A DNA stretch of 29,272 nucleotides from Anaerolineaceae bacterium (GCA_012514775.1 JAAYZQ010000505.1:1-29272); one strand, 5' to 3'; numbered from the stretch's first letter, positions 7,411-15,536 are shown. Notes: generated by a model not told the origin, from the letters alone. Made by a program: numbers and translations.

Positions 7411-8595
7411 GTGTTTCGTTCCAACCGTGCCGGCTGGATCGTCGGCGGCCTCATCGCCATCCTGATCTTTGCCGCGCTGGCCGCTATCGGCGGCCGCCAG
7501 GCGCCCGCGCCTGGCGGCGCCGAGCTGGCCGCGGGTGAGAGCGAGGTCCTGCGCGGTCGCATCCTTGAGGTCGTGGAAGAAGGGGTGGCCGGCGAGGGCG
7601 AGTTTGCCCAACCCTATCAACGCCTGAGGCTGCGCCTGGAGGACGGTTCCTGGTCGGGCCAGGAGTTGGAGGTGGAGCACGGGCTCCTGACCGTGACCAA
7701 CAAGAGCCAGCTCTTTGCCGCCGGCGACCGCGTCTTTGTCGAGCATCTGCGCTCGGTCGAGGGCGAGGACCTGTTTTTCATCACCGACCACGTGCGCAGT
7801 GCTCCCCTCGTGTGGCTCACGCTGCTGTTCGTGGCCGCAACCCTGCTCCTCAGCCGCTGGCAGGGCTTGCGCTCGCTCCTGGGCATGGCCGTCAGCCTGG
7901 CCATGGTCATCTGGTTCATCGTGCCCCAGATCCTGGCGGGGCGCGACCCGGTGTTCATCGCCGTCAGCGGCTCGGTGGTCATGATGGCCGTGAGCCTCTA
8001 CCTGGTCTATGGCTGGCGGTCCAAAACCCACGTGGCCGTGGCCGGCCTGCTCCTCAGCCTGGTGCTCACCGGCCTCCTGGCCGCCTGGTTCGTAGGTTGG
8101 GCCCGGCTCTCGGGCTTTGGCGCCGAAGAGGCCAGCTTCCTCCAGGTCGCCGGCGTGCACCTGGACACGCGTGGCTTGCTGCTGGCGGGTATCATCATCG
8201 GCACCCTGGGCGCCCTCGACGACGTGGCCATCGGCCAGTCGTCGGCCCTTTTCGAGCTGAGCAACGCCAACCCGAACCTCTCCTGGCTGGCTCTCCTGCG
8301 CCACGGAATGGTCATCGGCCGGGACCACATCGCCGCCATGGTCAATACCCTGCTGCTGGCCTACGTGGGCGCCGCCCTTCCCCTGGTGCTGCTCATCTCG
8401 GCCAACGCCGAACCGCTGGGCATGACCCTCAACCGGCAGATCATTGCCGAGGAGATCGTCCGTACCCTGGTGGGCAGCCTGGGCTTATTGGCGGGCGTGC
8501 CCCTAACCAGCGTCCTGGCCGCGACCGTCGCCCGGCGCCGCGGCGCAGGCCAGAGCGCGGCACCGGCAGACGGCGCGGGCCAGGCGGTGGGCTAA
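7411..8595 (+). CDS. YibE/F-family membrane protein
   Basis: A 394-residue membrane protein of the YibE/F family. An N-terminal helix (about 8-28) leads into an extracytoplasmic beta-rich segment (about 30-125) resembling an OB-like domain (VLRGRILEVVEEG, GDRVFVEHL). Seven to eight membrane helices follow. Conserved family stretches seen are GIIIGTLGALDDVAIGQSSA, RHGMVIGRDHIAAMVNTLLL and AYVGAALPLVLL. The family is poorly characterised; a transport role has been suggested but is not established. A GTG start at 7411 is used with a modest AAAGGCGA ribosome site. The short 23-bp and 25-bp gaps on either side place it in the PadR-Mrp-YibE/F-MOSC operon. Confidence 0.9.
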   Translation: MFRSNRAGWIVGGLIAILIFAALAAIGGRQAPAPGGAELAAGESEVLRGRILEVVEEGVAGEGEFAQPYQRLRLRLEDGSWSGQELEVEHGLLTVTNKSQLFAAGDRVFVEHLRSVEGEDLFFITDHVRSAPLVWLTLLFVAATLLLSRWQGLRSLLGMAVSLAMVIWFIVPQILAGRDPVFIAVSGSVVMMAVSLYLVYGWRSKTHVAVAGLLLSLVLTGLLAAWFVGWARLSGFGAEEASFLQVAGVHLDTRGLLLAGIIIGTLGALDDVAIGQSSALFELSNANPNLSWLALLRHGMVIGRDHIAAMVNTLLLAYVGAALPLVLLISANAEPLGMTLNRQIIAEEIVRTLVGSLGLLAGVPLTSVLAATVARRRGAGQSAAPADGAGQAVG

Positions 8596-8620
8596 TTCGC
8601 GCGACGACGGGAGGGAAATC

Positions 8621-9076
8621 GTGGCAGGCAGGATCAAGGCAGTGTGTCGGAGCGACGACAGGAATGAGCCCAAGACGGACGTGGGCCGCGGAGAGCTGCG
8701 CGCCGGCTGGGGGCTGGTGGGCGACAGCCACGCCGGGCCGCCCCGACCCGGACGCTGGCAGATCAGCCTCCTGGCTTGGGAGGAAGTCGAAGCGGCGAGC
8801 AGGGAGTGGGGCATCGACGCGGTTCCGGGCAGCTTTGCGGAGAACCTCAGCACAGAAGGGCTCGACACCAACGCGCTGCAAGTTGGCGATCGGCTCCAGG
8901 TGGGCAGCCAGGTAGTGTTGGAGGTCGAGCAGTTGGGCAAGCCCCCGGAGATTGCCCACACCTACAGCTTCCAGGGGCACTCCCTCTTGCCCGTCAAGGG
9001 CATCTTTTGCGGCATCGTCACGGGCGGCACCGTGTCGGCCGGCGACGAGATCCTCCACCTTCGCACAGAGCGCTAG
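8621..9076 (+). CDS. Stand-alone MOSC-domain protein lacking the usual cysteines
   Basis: A 151-residue single-domain MOSC protein. MOSC domains occur in molybdenum-cofactor sulfurase and mARC/YiiM proteins, where a cysteine helps bind molybdenum or sulfur. The core is clear: GSFAENLSTEGLDTNALQVG, GDRLQVGSQVVLEVEQLGK, LPVKGIFCGIVTGGTV. Small bacterial MOSC proteins normally continue GK with ExC and a second cysteine. Here the segment reads GKPPEIAHTYSF, with Pro and His/Ala at those places. A Cys two residues after GIF and one near position 9 remain. Cofactor handling therefore may differ. GTG start after GGGAGGG. Last gene of the operon; its TAG stop overlaps the stop of the convergent gene. 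Confidence 0.88.
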   Translation: MAGRIKAVCRSDDRNEPKTDVGRGELRAGWGLVGDSHAGPPRPGRWQISLLAWEEVEAASREWGIDAVPGSFAENLSTEGLDTNALQVGDRLQVGSQVVLEVEQLGKPPEIAHTYSFQGHSLLPVKGIFCGIVTGGTVSAGDEILHLRTER

Positions 9077-11004
9077 CTCGCCGGCGCCTCCGGGTCCGGG
9101 GCCCACTCGGGCAGTGGCCAGAAGGGCTCGGCGGGGCTAAAGTAGTTGTAGAGCATGTTGCTCACGTCGCGATACAGCGGCTGGTTGATTCCCCAGTCGA
9201 TCCAGTCGGTGTCCTGCCAGATATAAAAGCTGACGAGCCAGGTGGCGCCCGGGGCATAGACGATGCCCACCTCGGCGCGCGTGTCGCCCCAGGAGACCCC
9301 GTAGCCCGAGAAGCCGTGCTTGTGGGCCAGCTTGACCTCGGCCGGAATGCCCGCGCCCAACATATTGCGCAGGTCGTTGGCGGCCATGATGTCGATCATC
9401 TCCTCGCACGCCTGGGGGCTAAAAACATTGGGGTACGCCTCGGGCAGCAGCCCCTCGCCCTGGGTGCAGTCGTAGATCATTTCCACCAGGTCGGCCATCT
9501 CTCGCGGCGTGGCCCGCACACAGCGGTCGTAGCGCGGCGTCTGCGCCGACTGCAGCGCCCATCCGGCGGCCGTCCAATTGGAAACCCAGACGACCTGGCT
9601 GCCTGCCGGCCCCGGCGCACGGACGTAGCCGCCCTGGCGGCCCGCGTCCTCCACCAGGCGGAAGGGCGCACACAGGTAAAAGTTGCTCAGGCCCAGGCGG
9701 CGCATCGTGGCCGTGACTTTGGCCGCGCCGGCGGTGGCCGATTCGTTGCCCACCGCAGCCATCAACAGGTTGGCGCTGAGGTTGCTGGATTCGCTTCCCA
9801 GCATCTTGAGCAGCTCTTCGTGGGTCGTGTCATCCACCTCGCCGCCATAATGCACATAGGTCTCGATCATGATCCCGATCTTGACCAGGCTCATGCCTGA
9901 CATAATATGGTCCACGCCCGACTCGTAGACGGTCTCGCCGGTATCGAGGTTCTTGACCAGGATGCTGGTCACGCCCGGGAACTCGGCCAGGCGCGCCTTC
10001 AGGGGTGGGAGCAGGAGGGAGGGGGTGATGGGCGGCGGCGGCACAAGGTCGGGCTCGAAGGTGAACGGCGTGTTCACACCGCCCCGGAGCGACAGCTCGA
10101 CGAGGGTCGTGGCCCGCGTGACGTTAAAGGTATAGCCCGGCTCGCCAGGGTCGAAAAAGAAGCCGGTGGTCTGGGTCAAGGGGCCGGTGTAGCTCGCAAA
10201 GTGGGGAAAGGTCCAGGTGATCGGCCCGGTGTAGTCGACCGTGGGCGTGCCCTCGATGCCGCCGGTGGTGCTGATGGGCACCGTGGCGGTGTAAAAGCTG
10301 GGCGGCTGCGGATCCTGCGCCATGACGGGCGCCAGCGTAGCGAGCATGGACTCGATGCGTGCCCGGCTCTGGTCCGGCTCGGAGGTACCGAGGGGGAGCT
10401 TGACCTCGCGCTGCGAGGGGTCGGGCACCTGTTCGTTGACCATGTCCGCCGCCAGCTCCACGTCCAGGCGGTACCCCGGCTGCCCGGGGATAAAGGTGCG
10501 ATCCTGGACGTCGATCATGGGCTGCCTGGGCGCGACGTCGTGTGTCTCGGCCACCTCTTCCAGGAAGCGGGTAGTCGCCTCCTGGTCCCAGTCCATGGTC
10601 AGGGGTATCTCGAGATCCAGGCGAAAGGCCTGGCCCTGGAGCCAGGCACGAAAGCCCTCCCAGTAATCGTACTGGTGGCTGAGGTCCACGGCCTCGCTCA
10701 CCATCGTCTCCACCGGCACCTGGAAGCCCAGGTCGCGGGCCGGGGAAAGCGTGATCTCTTGTTCGGCGTAATGCAGGACGAAATCGCGCTCGTAAGGAGC
10801 CACCACCTGCTCCTCGACCTTCTGGGTGGCCTCTTCGGGCGTATGCCAGCCCACGTCGATGCCAGCTATCTCGACACCCGGCTGGATCCGGGCGCGATAG
10901 TCGTCGTACGCACTCCGCACGCTGCGGTATTGATTCCAGGCTACCAGCCCGCCCGCGATCAGGGCCACCAGCAGGATCAGCAGCACTCCTCGCTTGACGG
11001 TCAT
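9073..11004 (-). CDS. PG_binding_4 / beta-lactamase-fold serine hydrolase, membrane-anchored
   Basis: A 643-residue surface protein. An N-terminal helix (about 6-24) anchors it or acts as an uncleaved signal. Residues about 35-330 resemble the YoaR/VanW-associated putative peptidoglycan-binding region (PGVEIAGIDVGWHTPEEA, RDLGFQVPVETMV, FIPGQPGYRLDVE). The C-terminal half is a class-A-like beta-lactamase fold, with Ser372-Leu-Val-Lys375 as the SxxK nucleophile, SSN at 406-408 in place of SDN, and Lys562-His-Gly564 in place of KTG. A clear Glu166-type omega-loop residue was not found, so penicillin hydrolysis is doubtful; a DD-peptidase or transpeptidase-like role on cell wall is more likely. 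The ATG at 11004 follows GGGAGGTCAGCG; upstream codons add no similarity. Third gene of the surface-hydrolase operon. Confidence 0.86.
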   Translation of the reverse strand: MTVKRGVLLILLVALIAGGLVAWNQYRSVRSAYDDYRARIQPGVEIAGIDVGWHTPEEATQKVEEQVVAPYERDFVLHYAEQEITLSPARDLGFQVPVETMVSEAVDLSHQYDYWEGFRAWLQGQAFRLDLEIPLTMDWDQEATTRFLEEVAETHDVAPRQPMIDVQDRTFIPGQPGYRLDVELAADMVNEQVPDPSQREVKLPLGTSEPDQSRARIESMLATLAPVMAQDPQPPSFYTATVPISTTGGIEGTPTVDYTGPITWTFPHFASYTGPLTQTTGFFFDPGEPGYTFNVTRATTLVELSLRGGVNTPFTFEPDLVPPPPITPSLLLPPLKARLAEFPGVTSILVKNLDTGETVYESGVDHIMSGMSLVKIGIMIETYVHYGGEVDDTTHEELLKMLGSESSNLSANLLMAAVGNESATAGAAKVTATMRRLGLSNFYLCAPFRLVEDAGRQGGYVRAPGPAGSQVVWVSNWTAAGWALQSAQTPRYDRCVRATPREMADLVEMIYDCTQGEGLLPEAYPNVFSPQACEEMIDIMAANDLRNMLGAGIPAEVKLAHKHGFSGYGVSWGDTRAEVGIVYAPGATWLVSFYIWQDTDWIDWGINQPLYRDVSNMLYNYFSPAEPFWPLPEWAPDPEAPAS

Positions 11005-11021
11005 CGCTGACCTCCCTCGCA

Positions 11022-11060
11022 CGCAGGCCACAAAGCATGGGCGACCATGCGTGGCCTGCG
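11022..11060 (-). promoter_or_regulatory. Strong intergenic hairpin upstream of the beta-lactamase-fold gene
   Basis: CGCAGGCCAC (11022-11031) pairs with GTGGCCTGCG (11051-11060), and GCATGG (11035-11040) with CCATGC (11045-11050). The loop is GCGA, and a 3-base AAA bulge lies on one side. The minus-strand transcript has no U-tract after it and reaches the GGGAGG ribosome site about 10 bases later. It suits an mRNA-processing or stability element, or a weak attenuator, between the second and third genes of the operon. Confidence 0.6.
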
Positions 11061-11071
11061 GAAGCTATCGA

Positions 11072-13582
11072 TCATTGCAGCATCTTTTCCAGCCACTCCC
11101 GGGCCTCGATGGGCCGCAGGAACTGCCCGACAAAGTGATCGCCGAACCACAGCTCCAGGTGCAGGTGCACGTCGTAGGTCTGGCTGTCCACAGAGCCGGG
11201 TGTCCCGGAGTTGCCCACCATGGCAATGACCTGGCCCCGGGTGACGTCCGCGCCCTCGACGATGCCGGGCGCGATGCTGCCCAGGTGGGCATAGTGCGAC
11301 ACCAGCCCGTTGCCGTGGTCGATCCAGACCTGCCGCCCGCGATACCCGTCCAGCACGTCGTCGGGCGTGTAGCCCAGCTCGCGGCTGTGGGCAGCATAGG
11401 CCGCGCTCTGGGCGGCGGTCAGGTTCTGATAGTCCAGGGCGGCGCGGACGACGACGCCGTCGGCCACGGCGTGGACGCGCGTGCTGCGGTCAATGGGCAC
11501 ACCCGCCGTGTGCCCGTAAAAGTCCATGCCCTCGTGCACGCCCAGGCGATAGTGCCGCGGCGCGCCGGGCAGTTGAAAGTCGCGGCTGGTCAGGTGGGCG
11601 CCGTCGATGGGCATCTGCAGGCCGCGCCAGTCCTCCAGGAGCTCGAGGTCGTGGGGCTGCGGGCCGTGCATCACGGCCGCCTCATCCTCGACGACGACCT
11701 GCCGCTCCGCCTCGCCGCAAAAGTAGAGGGCGTCGTGCCCGGCCAGGATCAAGCGGTTACCATCGCCTGCCGCCCACACGGCGCTCACCGCCCGGCGGTC
11801 CTGGAACTGATAAATCTCGAGCAGGTCGCCACTGCCCGGATCCAACTCCAGGAGGCGGCGGCCTGCCCGGTCGAGCACGTACACGGCTTCCTCCGTCGCC
11901 GCGACCTGGCGGGGATGCATCAGGCGGGTTCCGGGTTCGAATCCGGTGTTCTGGCGCCCGCCCGCGCCGTAGCGGAACAGGCTGCCGGCGGGGCTGTTCA
12001 GCGCCCGGGTCAGGGCGTAGACGCTGCCGGCGCCGGCCGCGACGTCCACGTCGCGGCTCTGGGGCAGCTTGGCCCAGGCGGACCCCCGCTGCCCGTCCTC
12101 GAAGTACCACACCTGCTCGTGGGTTGTCTCCAACAAATAGTTGTCGCTGCCCTGGCGGGCCAGTGCCACAAAATAGTGATCGTAGGTTGCGCCTGCCGGC
12201 CGGTCGTAGCGTTCCACCGACCAGGTCTCGCCCTCCGGTTCGTAGCGATAGACGTCGCCGGCCCGGTCCAGGACGAGGAGGACCCGGTCACCGGCGGCCA
12301 GATCCAGGGGTTCCAGGACGCGGACACCCTCCACGCTGTCGCCGGGGGCCAGGATGACGCTCGGGCTCCCGTCCCCGGCCAGGTCGATAGCCAGCACCCG
12401 CCCGCCGTCGAGGAGATAGGCGTCCTGGTCCATGACCTCCAGGGCCAGGGGATGCACAAAGCTATTGTTCGGGTATTGCCATGTCCCGGTGTTGCCCGCG
12501 GCGGAAGGCTCCAGCCAGGTGAGGCGCGCCCCGGCGCCGGCCGCGTCGGCGGCGGCGATCTCGCCGGCCGCGGCCAGGAGGGCCTGGACGCCGGCCAGGT
12601 TGCGCTCGAACTCGGGATCCTCGTGGTCCGTCAGCTCAACGGTGACGGCAGCCACGCCCTCGCCGGCCAGGTAGTCGGCGAAATCGCCGGTGATGGGATA
12701 ACCGACCCAGCCCTCGGGGGGCACGGGGTAGCCGGTGGCTTCGGAGAGCACCTGGGCCAGGCGGGCCGAGGGCAGGTGGCGCTGGCAGCTATCGACATAG
12801 ATGGCCTCGGCGGCGCTGTGGTAAAACACAGCCACCCAGGCATCGTCCAGGAAATCGCGCACGGCCACGGCCTCGGGCTCGGAGAAGGGATGCGGGCCGC
12901 CGCCGCCGGGGTGAAGCCCGTCGCTGTCGGATGTGTCGGGCAACCAGTCGTTGCCGGCGCAGCCATCCATATTGGTGTCGGCGTTGCGGTTGAGGTCGAC
13001 GCCGTTGGCGTTCTGGCGCTCGCCGGCTGCCAGGCCGTCAGGGTTCATGGTAGGCAGGATCCAGAGGCTGACCCCGACCGGCACGTCGCCGGGGTGAGCC
13101 TGAAAGTGGGCGACGAGCATCCGGGCCAGCTCGTGGGTGGCCGGCTCAAAGCCACCGTGGATGTTGCCCACCAGGACGATCTTGTGGGGCCCCTCGCCAA
13201 AGCGGTACGCTGTCAGGGGCCGCCCCTCGACAGAATGGCCGATGACCACGCCGGCGACCTCCGCGGTCGGGCGAGGCGTGGGGACGGGCCGGGTAGCCTG
13301 GTCCGCCGCCGTAGCGGATGGGCGGGCGGTCAGGGTCGCGGTAGGACTGGCCGGGATCTCCTCAGGCGTGGCCGTGGCGGACAGAGTGGCCGAACCCCCC
13401 TGCCCTGTGGCCGTCGCGGAGGGTGGGGGTGGGGAGGGTTCTACCGTGGCGGTCGCAACGACGGCGGAGGGTAGCGTAGCCTGGTCCCCGGATGGCAGGG
13501 CAGGGGCCGGAATGGCCAGCAGCCCCACCAACAGGCTGGCGATCAGGCTGACGAACAATCCCCCGCGCTCTGTCCGTCCCAT
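11072..13582 (-). CDS. Secreted M14 carboxypeptidase - beta-propeller - M23 endopeptidase fusion
   Basis: An 836-residue exoprotein with two peptidase domains. Residues 1-30 are a signal peptide or anchor and 35-108 a Thr/Pro/Ser/Ala-rich linker. Residues about 110-345 are an M14 zinc carboxypeptidase: ligands His142 and Glu146 (HGGFE), His245 (FYHSA), substrate-binding NGVDLNRN (193-200), and catalytic Glu316 (TVELTDHED). Residues about 380-650 hold repeated short beta motifs like a propeller (YVLDRAGRRLLELDPGSGDL). Residues about 675-836 are an M23/LytM endopeptidase with His683 and Asp687 (HEGMD) and the HxH motif at 806 and 808 (DVHLHLEL), plus HYAHL. Both active sites look intact, so it may trim and cut peptidoglycan stem peptides; the substrate is inferred. 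It starts 4 bp after the M1-fusion gene with a weak ribosome site, which suggests coupling. Confidence 0.9.
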   Translation of the reverse strand: MGRTERGGLFVSLIASLLVGLLAIPAPALPSGDQATLPSAVVATATVEPSPPPPSATATGQGGSATLSATATPEEIPASPTATLTARPSATAADQATRPVPTPRPTAEVAGVVIGHSVEGRPLTAYRFGEGPHKIVLVGNIHGGFEPATHELARMLVAHFQAHPGDVPVGVSLWILPTMNPDGLAAGERQNANGVDLNRNADTNMDGCAGNDWLPDTSDSDGLHPGGGGPHPFSEPEAVAVRDFLDDAWVAVFYHSAAEAIYVDSCQRHLPSARLAQVLSEATGYPVPPEGWVGYPITGDFADYLAGEGVAAVTVELTDHEDPEFERNLAGVQALLAAAGEIAAADAAGAGARLTWLEPSAAGNTGTWQYPNNSFVHPLALEVMDQDAYLLDGGRVLAIDLAGDGSPSVILAPGDSVEGVRVLEPLDLAAGDRVLLVLDRAGDVYRYEPEGETWSVERYDRPAGATYDHYFVALARQGSDNYLLETTHEQVWYFEDGQRGSAWAKLPQSRDVDVAAGAGSVYALTRALNSPAGSLFRYGAGGRQNTGFEPGTRLMHPRQVAATEEAVYVLDRAGRRLLELDPGSGDLLEIYQFQDRRAVSAVWAAGDGNRLILAGHDALYFCGEAERQVVVEDEAAVMHGPQPHDLELLEDWRGLQMPIDGAHLTSRDFQLPGAPRHYRLGVHEGMDFYGHTAGVPIDRSTRVHAVADGVVVRAALDYQNLTAAQSAAYAAHSRELGYTPDDVLDGYRGRQVWIDHGNGLVSHYAHLGSIAPGIVEGADVTRGQVIAMVGNSGTPGSVDSQTYDVHLHLELWFGDHFVGQFLRPIEAREWLEKMLQ

Positions 13583-13586
13583 GGCG

Positions 13587-15350
13587 CTAGGGCAGGATCC
13601 TCTGGCGGAAGTACTCTTCCTGGAGAGGCATCAGGTCCGCCGTGGTGTACTCTTGCACCAGCGTGAAAAAGTCGCGGGAGCGGGCCAGACGAAAGGCGTG
13701 GCGGCGCTGATATTCTCCCAGGAACCCAAAGAAGGCGGGGTCGCCCATCACCTCGCGGAGATCGCGCATGAACCGCGCTCCGCGGCGGTAGACGGCATCC
13801 ATGTACTCGCGGTTGTTCCGGAACAGGTAGAGGATCTGGTCGATCTTGCCCGCCGGCGCCCACTGGTCAACGGCATAGAACCACCACCAGTCCACGTCGT
13901 CGGGCAGGTAGCGCTCATAGTACAAGAAGCCACTGTACTCGGCCGGGGCCTCGTCGAGCCAGGGCTCGACGATCTGGTCATTGCCTACCAGGCCGTAGAA
14001 CCACTGGTGCGAGACCTCGTGGGCGGTCAGCGGGATGAGGGGCGTGCGCGAGGTCCCGTCGTAGGCGTCATAGAAGGCAGAGCCAAGAAAGGTCATGCCC
14101 GAGAACTCCATGCCGCCCGCGAACTCGGTCTCGGCGATTCGATAGTTGGCGTAGGGATAGGGCCCGTAAAGCTCGGTGAATAGCTCCATGGCCTTCCCGG
14201 CCGTATCCAGTGCAACCTTGCCCGCTTCCTCGTTGCTGGGAAAGTAATAGGAGTGCAGGTTAACGCCGGCCACGTTGGCCGTGGAGACCATGTACTGGTC
14301 GCTGGCCGCCAGGGCAAAGGAGCGGACCTGCTTCGCGTCGTACACCCAGTGGTTGCCGGCGTGCGTCTCCACGCCGGTGCCCGCCAGGATCACACCCTGT
14401 GTGGTGGTGATGGACACCCGATAATCGGCAATCTCGGTGACGTAGGGATCACCGATCTCGAAGTAGGTCTGGCCGTACCAGCCCTTATCCTCCTGCTCGC
14501 GGTAGGGGGCCATCACCGGGTACCAATTTCCCAGGCTGATGGCCCGCTTGGAATAGCCAAAGCTGCCGCGGATGAACTCGGAATCGGGACTGATGCTGGG
14601 CAGCTTCAGGGAATAGTCGAGCATGAGAGCCACGTGTTCGCCCGGCTTGAGGGGCGCCGGCAGCTCCAGGCGCAGGGTAACGTCCAGCGGAGCGGTCTCG
14701 GGCCGCTCCCACTCGCCGTCGACGTCGACCCGAATGTCGTTCAGCTTGAAGGTGTTCTTGAAGTGGTTGGCGTGGATGTTTAGCATCAGGTTGGACAGCG
14801 TCTGGCTGGTCGGGTTGGTATAGTCGATGCGCTGCTTGACATCCAGGGCGTGGGCAGGGTAGTCGAGATAGACGTCCATCTCGTAGGACGTTCCCGTGTA
14901 GACGGGAAGGGGCGTCGCAGTCGGTGTGGGCGGCGGGCCGACCGTTGGCGTCGGCTCGACGTGGTTGTTGCGCACATAGGCCGCAAAGACGCCCAATCCA
15001 AGGATCGCCACCGCCACCAGGCCCAGCAGCAGGTCGGTGGCGAGGAACGAACGGCGGGCGGGCGGCTTGCCCTGGGCAGGCGCGGGCAGCGGCAATGGGG
15101 CCTTGCGGCGACTGCCGGCGGTGCGCACCGCCTCGTACGTTGCGATGGTCTCCTGGACGTCCAGGTCCAGGAAAGAAGCATAGTTTCGCAAGAAGCCGCG
15201 CGCATGGAGCTCACTGGTGAATCGAGCCAGCTCCTCGTTCTCCAGGGCCTGGAGGTAATTGAGGGGCATCCTGGTCGCCTCGGCGACCTCCTCCAGGGTA
15301 AGACCTTTCTCCTCGCGGGCGGCGCGCAGCCGCTCTCCCAGTTCACCCAT
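13587..15350 (-). CDS. RodZ-type HTH - TM - M1-family zinc metallopeptidase fusion
   Basis: A 587-residue single-pass membrane protein. Residues 1-75 form a RodZ-type cytoplasmic helix-turn-helix (GELGERLRAAREEKGLTLEE, then LHARGFLRNYASFLDLD). In RodZ this domain binds MreB rather than DNA. Residues about 104-126 are a membrane helix and 131-150 a Pro/Thr linker. The outer part (about 155-587) is an M1-type gluzincin: a beta-rich N-domain, the GGMEF exopeptidase-like motif with Glu415, zinc site HEVSH (444-448), and the third ligand Glu467, exactly HExxH-x18-E. The C-terminal helical domain is short compared with full aminopeptidase N. First gene of a three-gene surface-hydrolase operon. The ATG matches the RodZ-type start although GGAAG abuts it. 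The aminopeptidase substrate is unknown. Confidence 0.9.
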   Translation of the reverse strand: MGELGERLRAAREEKGLTLEEVAEATRMPLNYLQALENEELARFTSELHARGFLRNYASFLDLDVQETIATYEAVRTAGSRRKAPLPLPAPAQGKPPARRSFLATDLLLGLVAVAILGLGVFAAYVRNNHVEPTPTVGPPPTPTATPLPVYTGTSYEMDVYLDYPAHALDVKQRIDYTNPTSQTLSNLMLNIHANHFKNTFKLNDIRVDVDGEWERPETAPLDVTLRLELPAPLKPGEHVALMLDYSLKLPSISPDSEFIRGSFGYSKRAISLGNWYPVMAPYREQEDKGWYGQTYFEIGDPYVTEIADYRVSITTTQGVILAGTGVETHAGNHWVYDAKQVRSFALAASDQYMVSTANVAGVNLHSYYFPSNEEAGKVALDTAGKAMELFTELYGPYPYANYRIAETEFAGGMEFSGMTFLGSAFYDAYDGTSRTPLIPLTAHEVSHQWFYGLVGNDQIVEPWLDEAPAEYSGFLYYERYLPDDVDWWWFYAVDQWAPAGKIDQILYLFRNNREYMDAVYRRGARFMRDLREVMGDPAFFGFLGEYQRRHAFRLARSRDFFTLVQEYTTADLMPLQEEYFRQRILP

Positions 15351-15393
15351 CTTCCGGTTAGCCAGCTCTCGTCCGAGTTTTTTTATCCGCGCC

Positions 15394-15443
15394 GGGCAGC
15401 CCTGGTTCGCAGCCAGAATGACGGCTGCGAACCAGGGCTGCCC
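15394..15443 (-). repeat. Perfect 21-bp inverted repeat in the 5' leader of the HTH-M1 gene
   Basis: Arms 15394-15414 and 15423-15443 are exact reverse complements around an 8-base loop. The hairpin lies just after the predicted transcription start near 15460 and before the ATG at 15350. In the minus-strand transcript it is followed by an A-run (complement of the T-run at 15378-15384), not a U-run, so it is not an intrinsic terminator in that direction. It could be an mRNA-stabilising stem, a protein-binding site, or a barrier to transcripts entering from either side. Confidence 0.8.
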
Positions 15444-15466
15444 AACCTGTTCCGGTAGTGCTGGCT

Positions 15467-15495
15467 ATTATACCAGGTTTCCCCTACCTTGACAA
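15467..15495 (-). promoter_or_regulatory. Promoter of the surface-hydrolase operon
   Basis: On the minus strand, TTGTCA (15495-15490) and a perfect TATAAT (15472-15467) have a 17-bp spacer. The predicted start near 15460 gives a leader of about 110 nt that contains the 21-bp hairpin. Confidence 0.75.
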
Positions 15496-15536
15496 CGACG
15501 GAGGGGAGGCAGACGAGCGACGAGCGGGGCTGCGCG

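Noticed and set aside
10994..13474. 826-codon open frame on the plus strand
   Set aside because: It lies antisense to the M14-M23 gene, whose motifs are intact. The translation is Ala/Gly/Val/Gln-rich without domains, as is usual for shadow frames in high-GC DNA.
15376..15443. Intrinsic terminator from the 21-bp hairpin and the T-run
   Set aside because: The T-run (15378-15384) lies before the hairpin on the plus strand and reads as A on the minus strand, so neither direction has stem followed by U-run.
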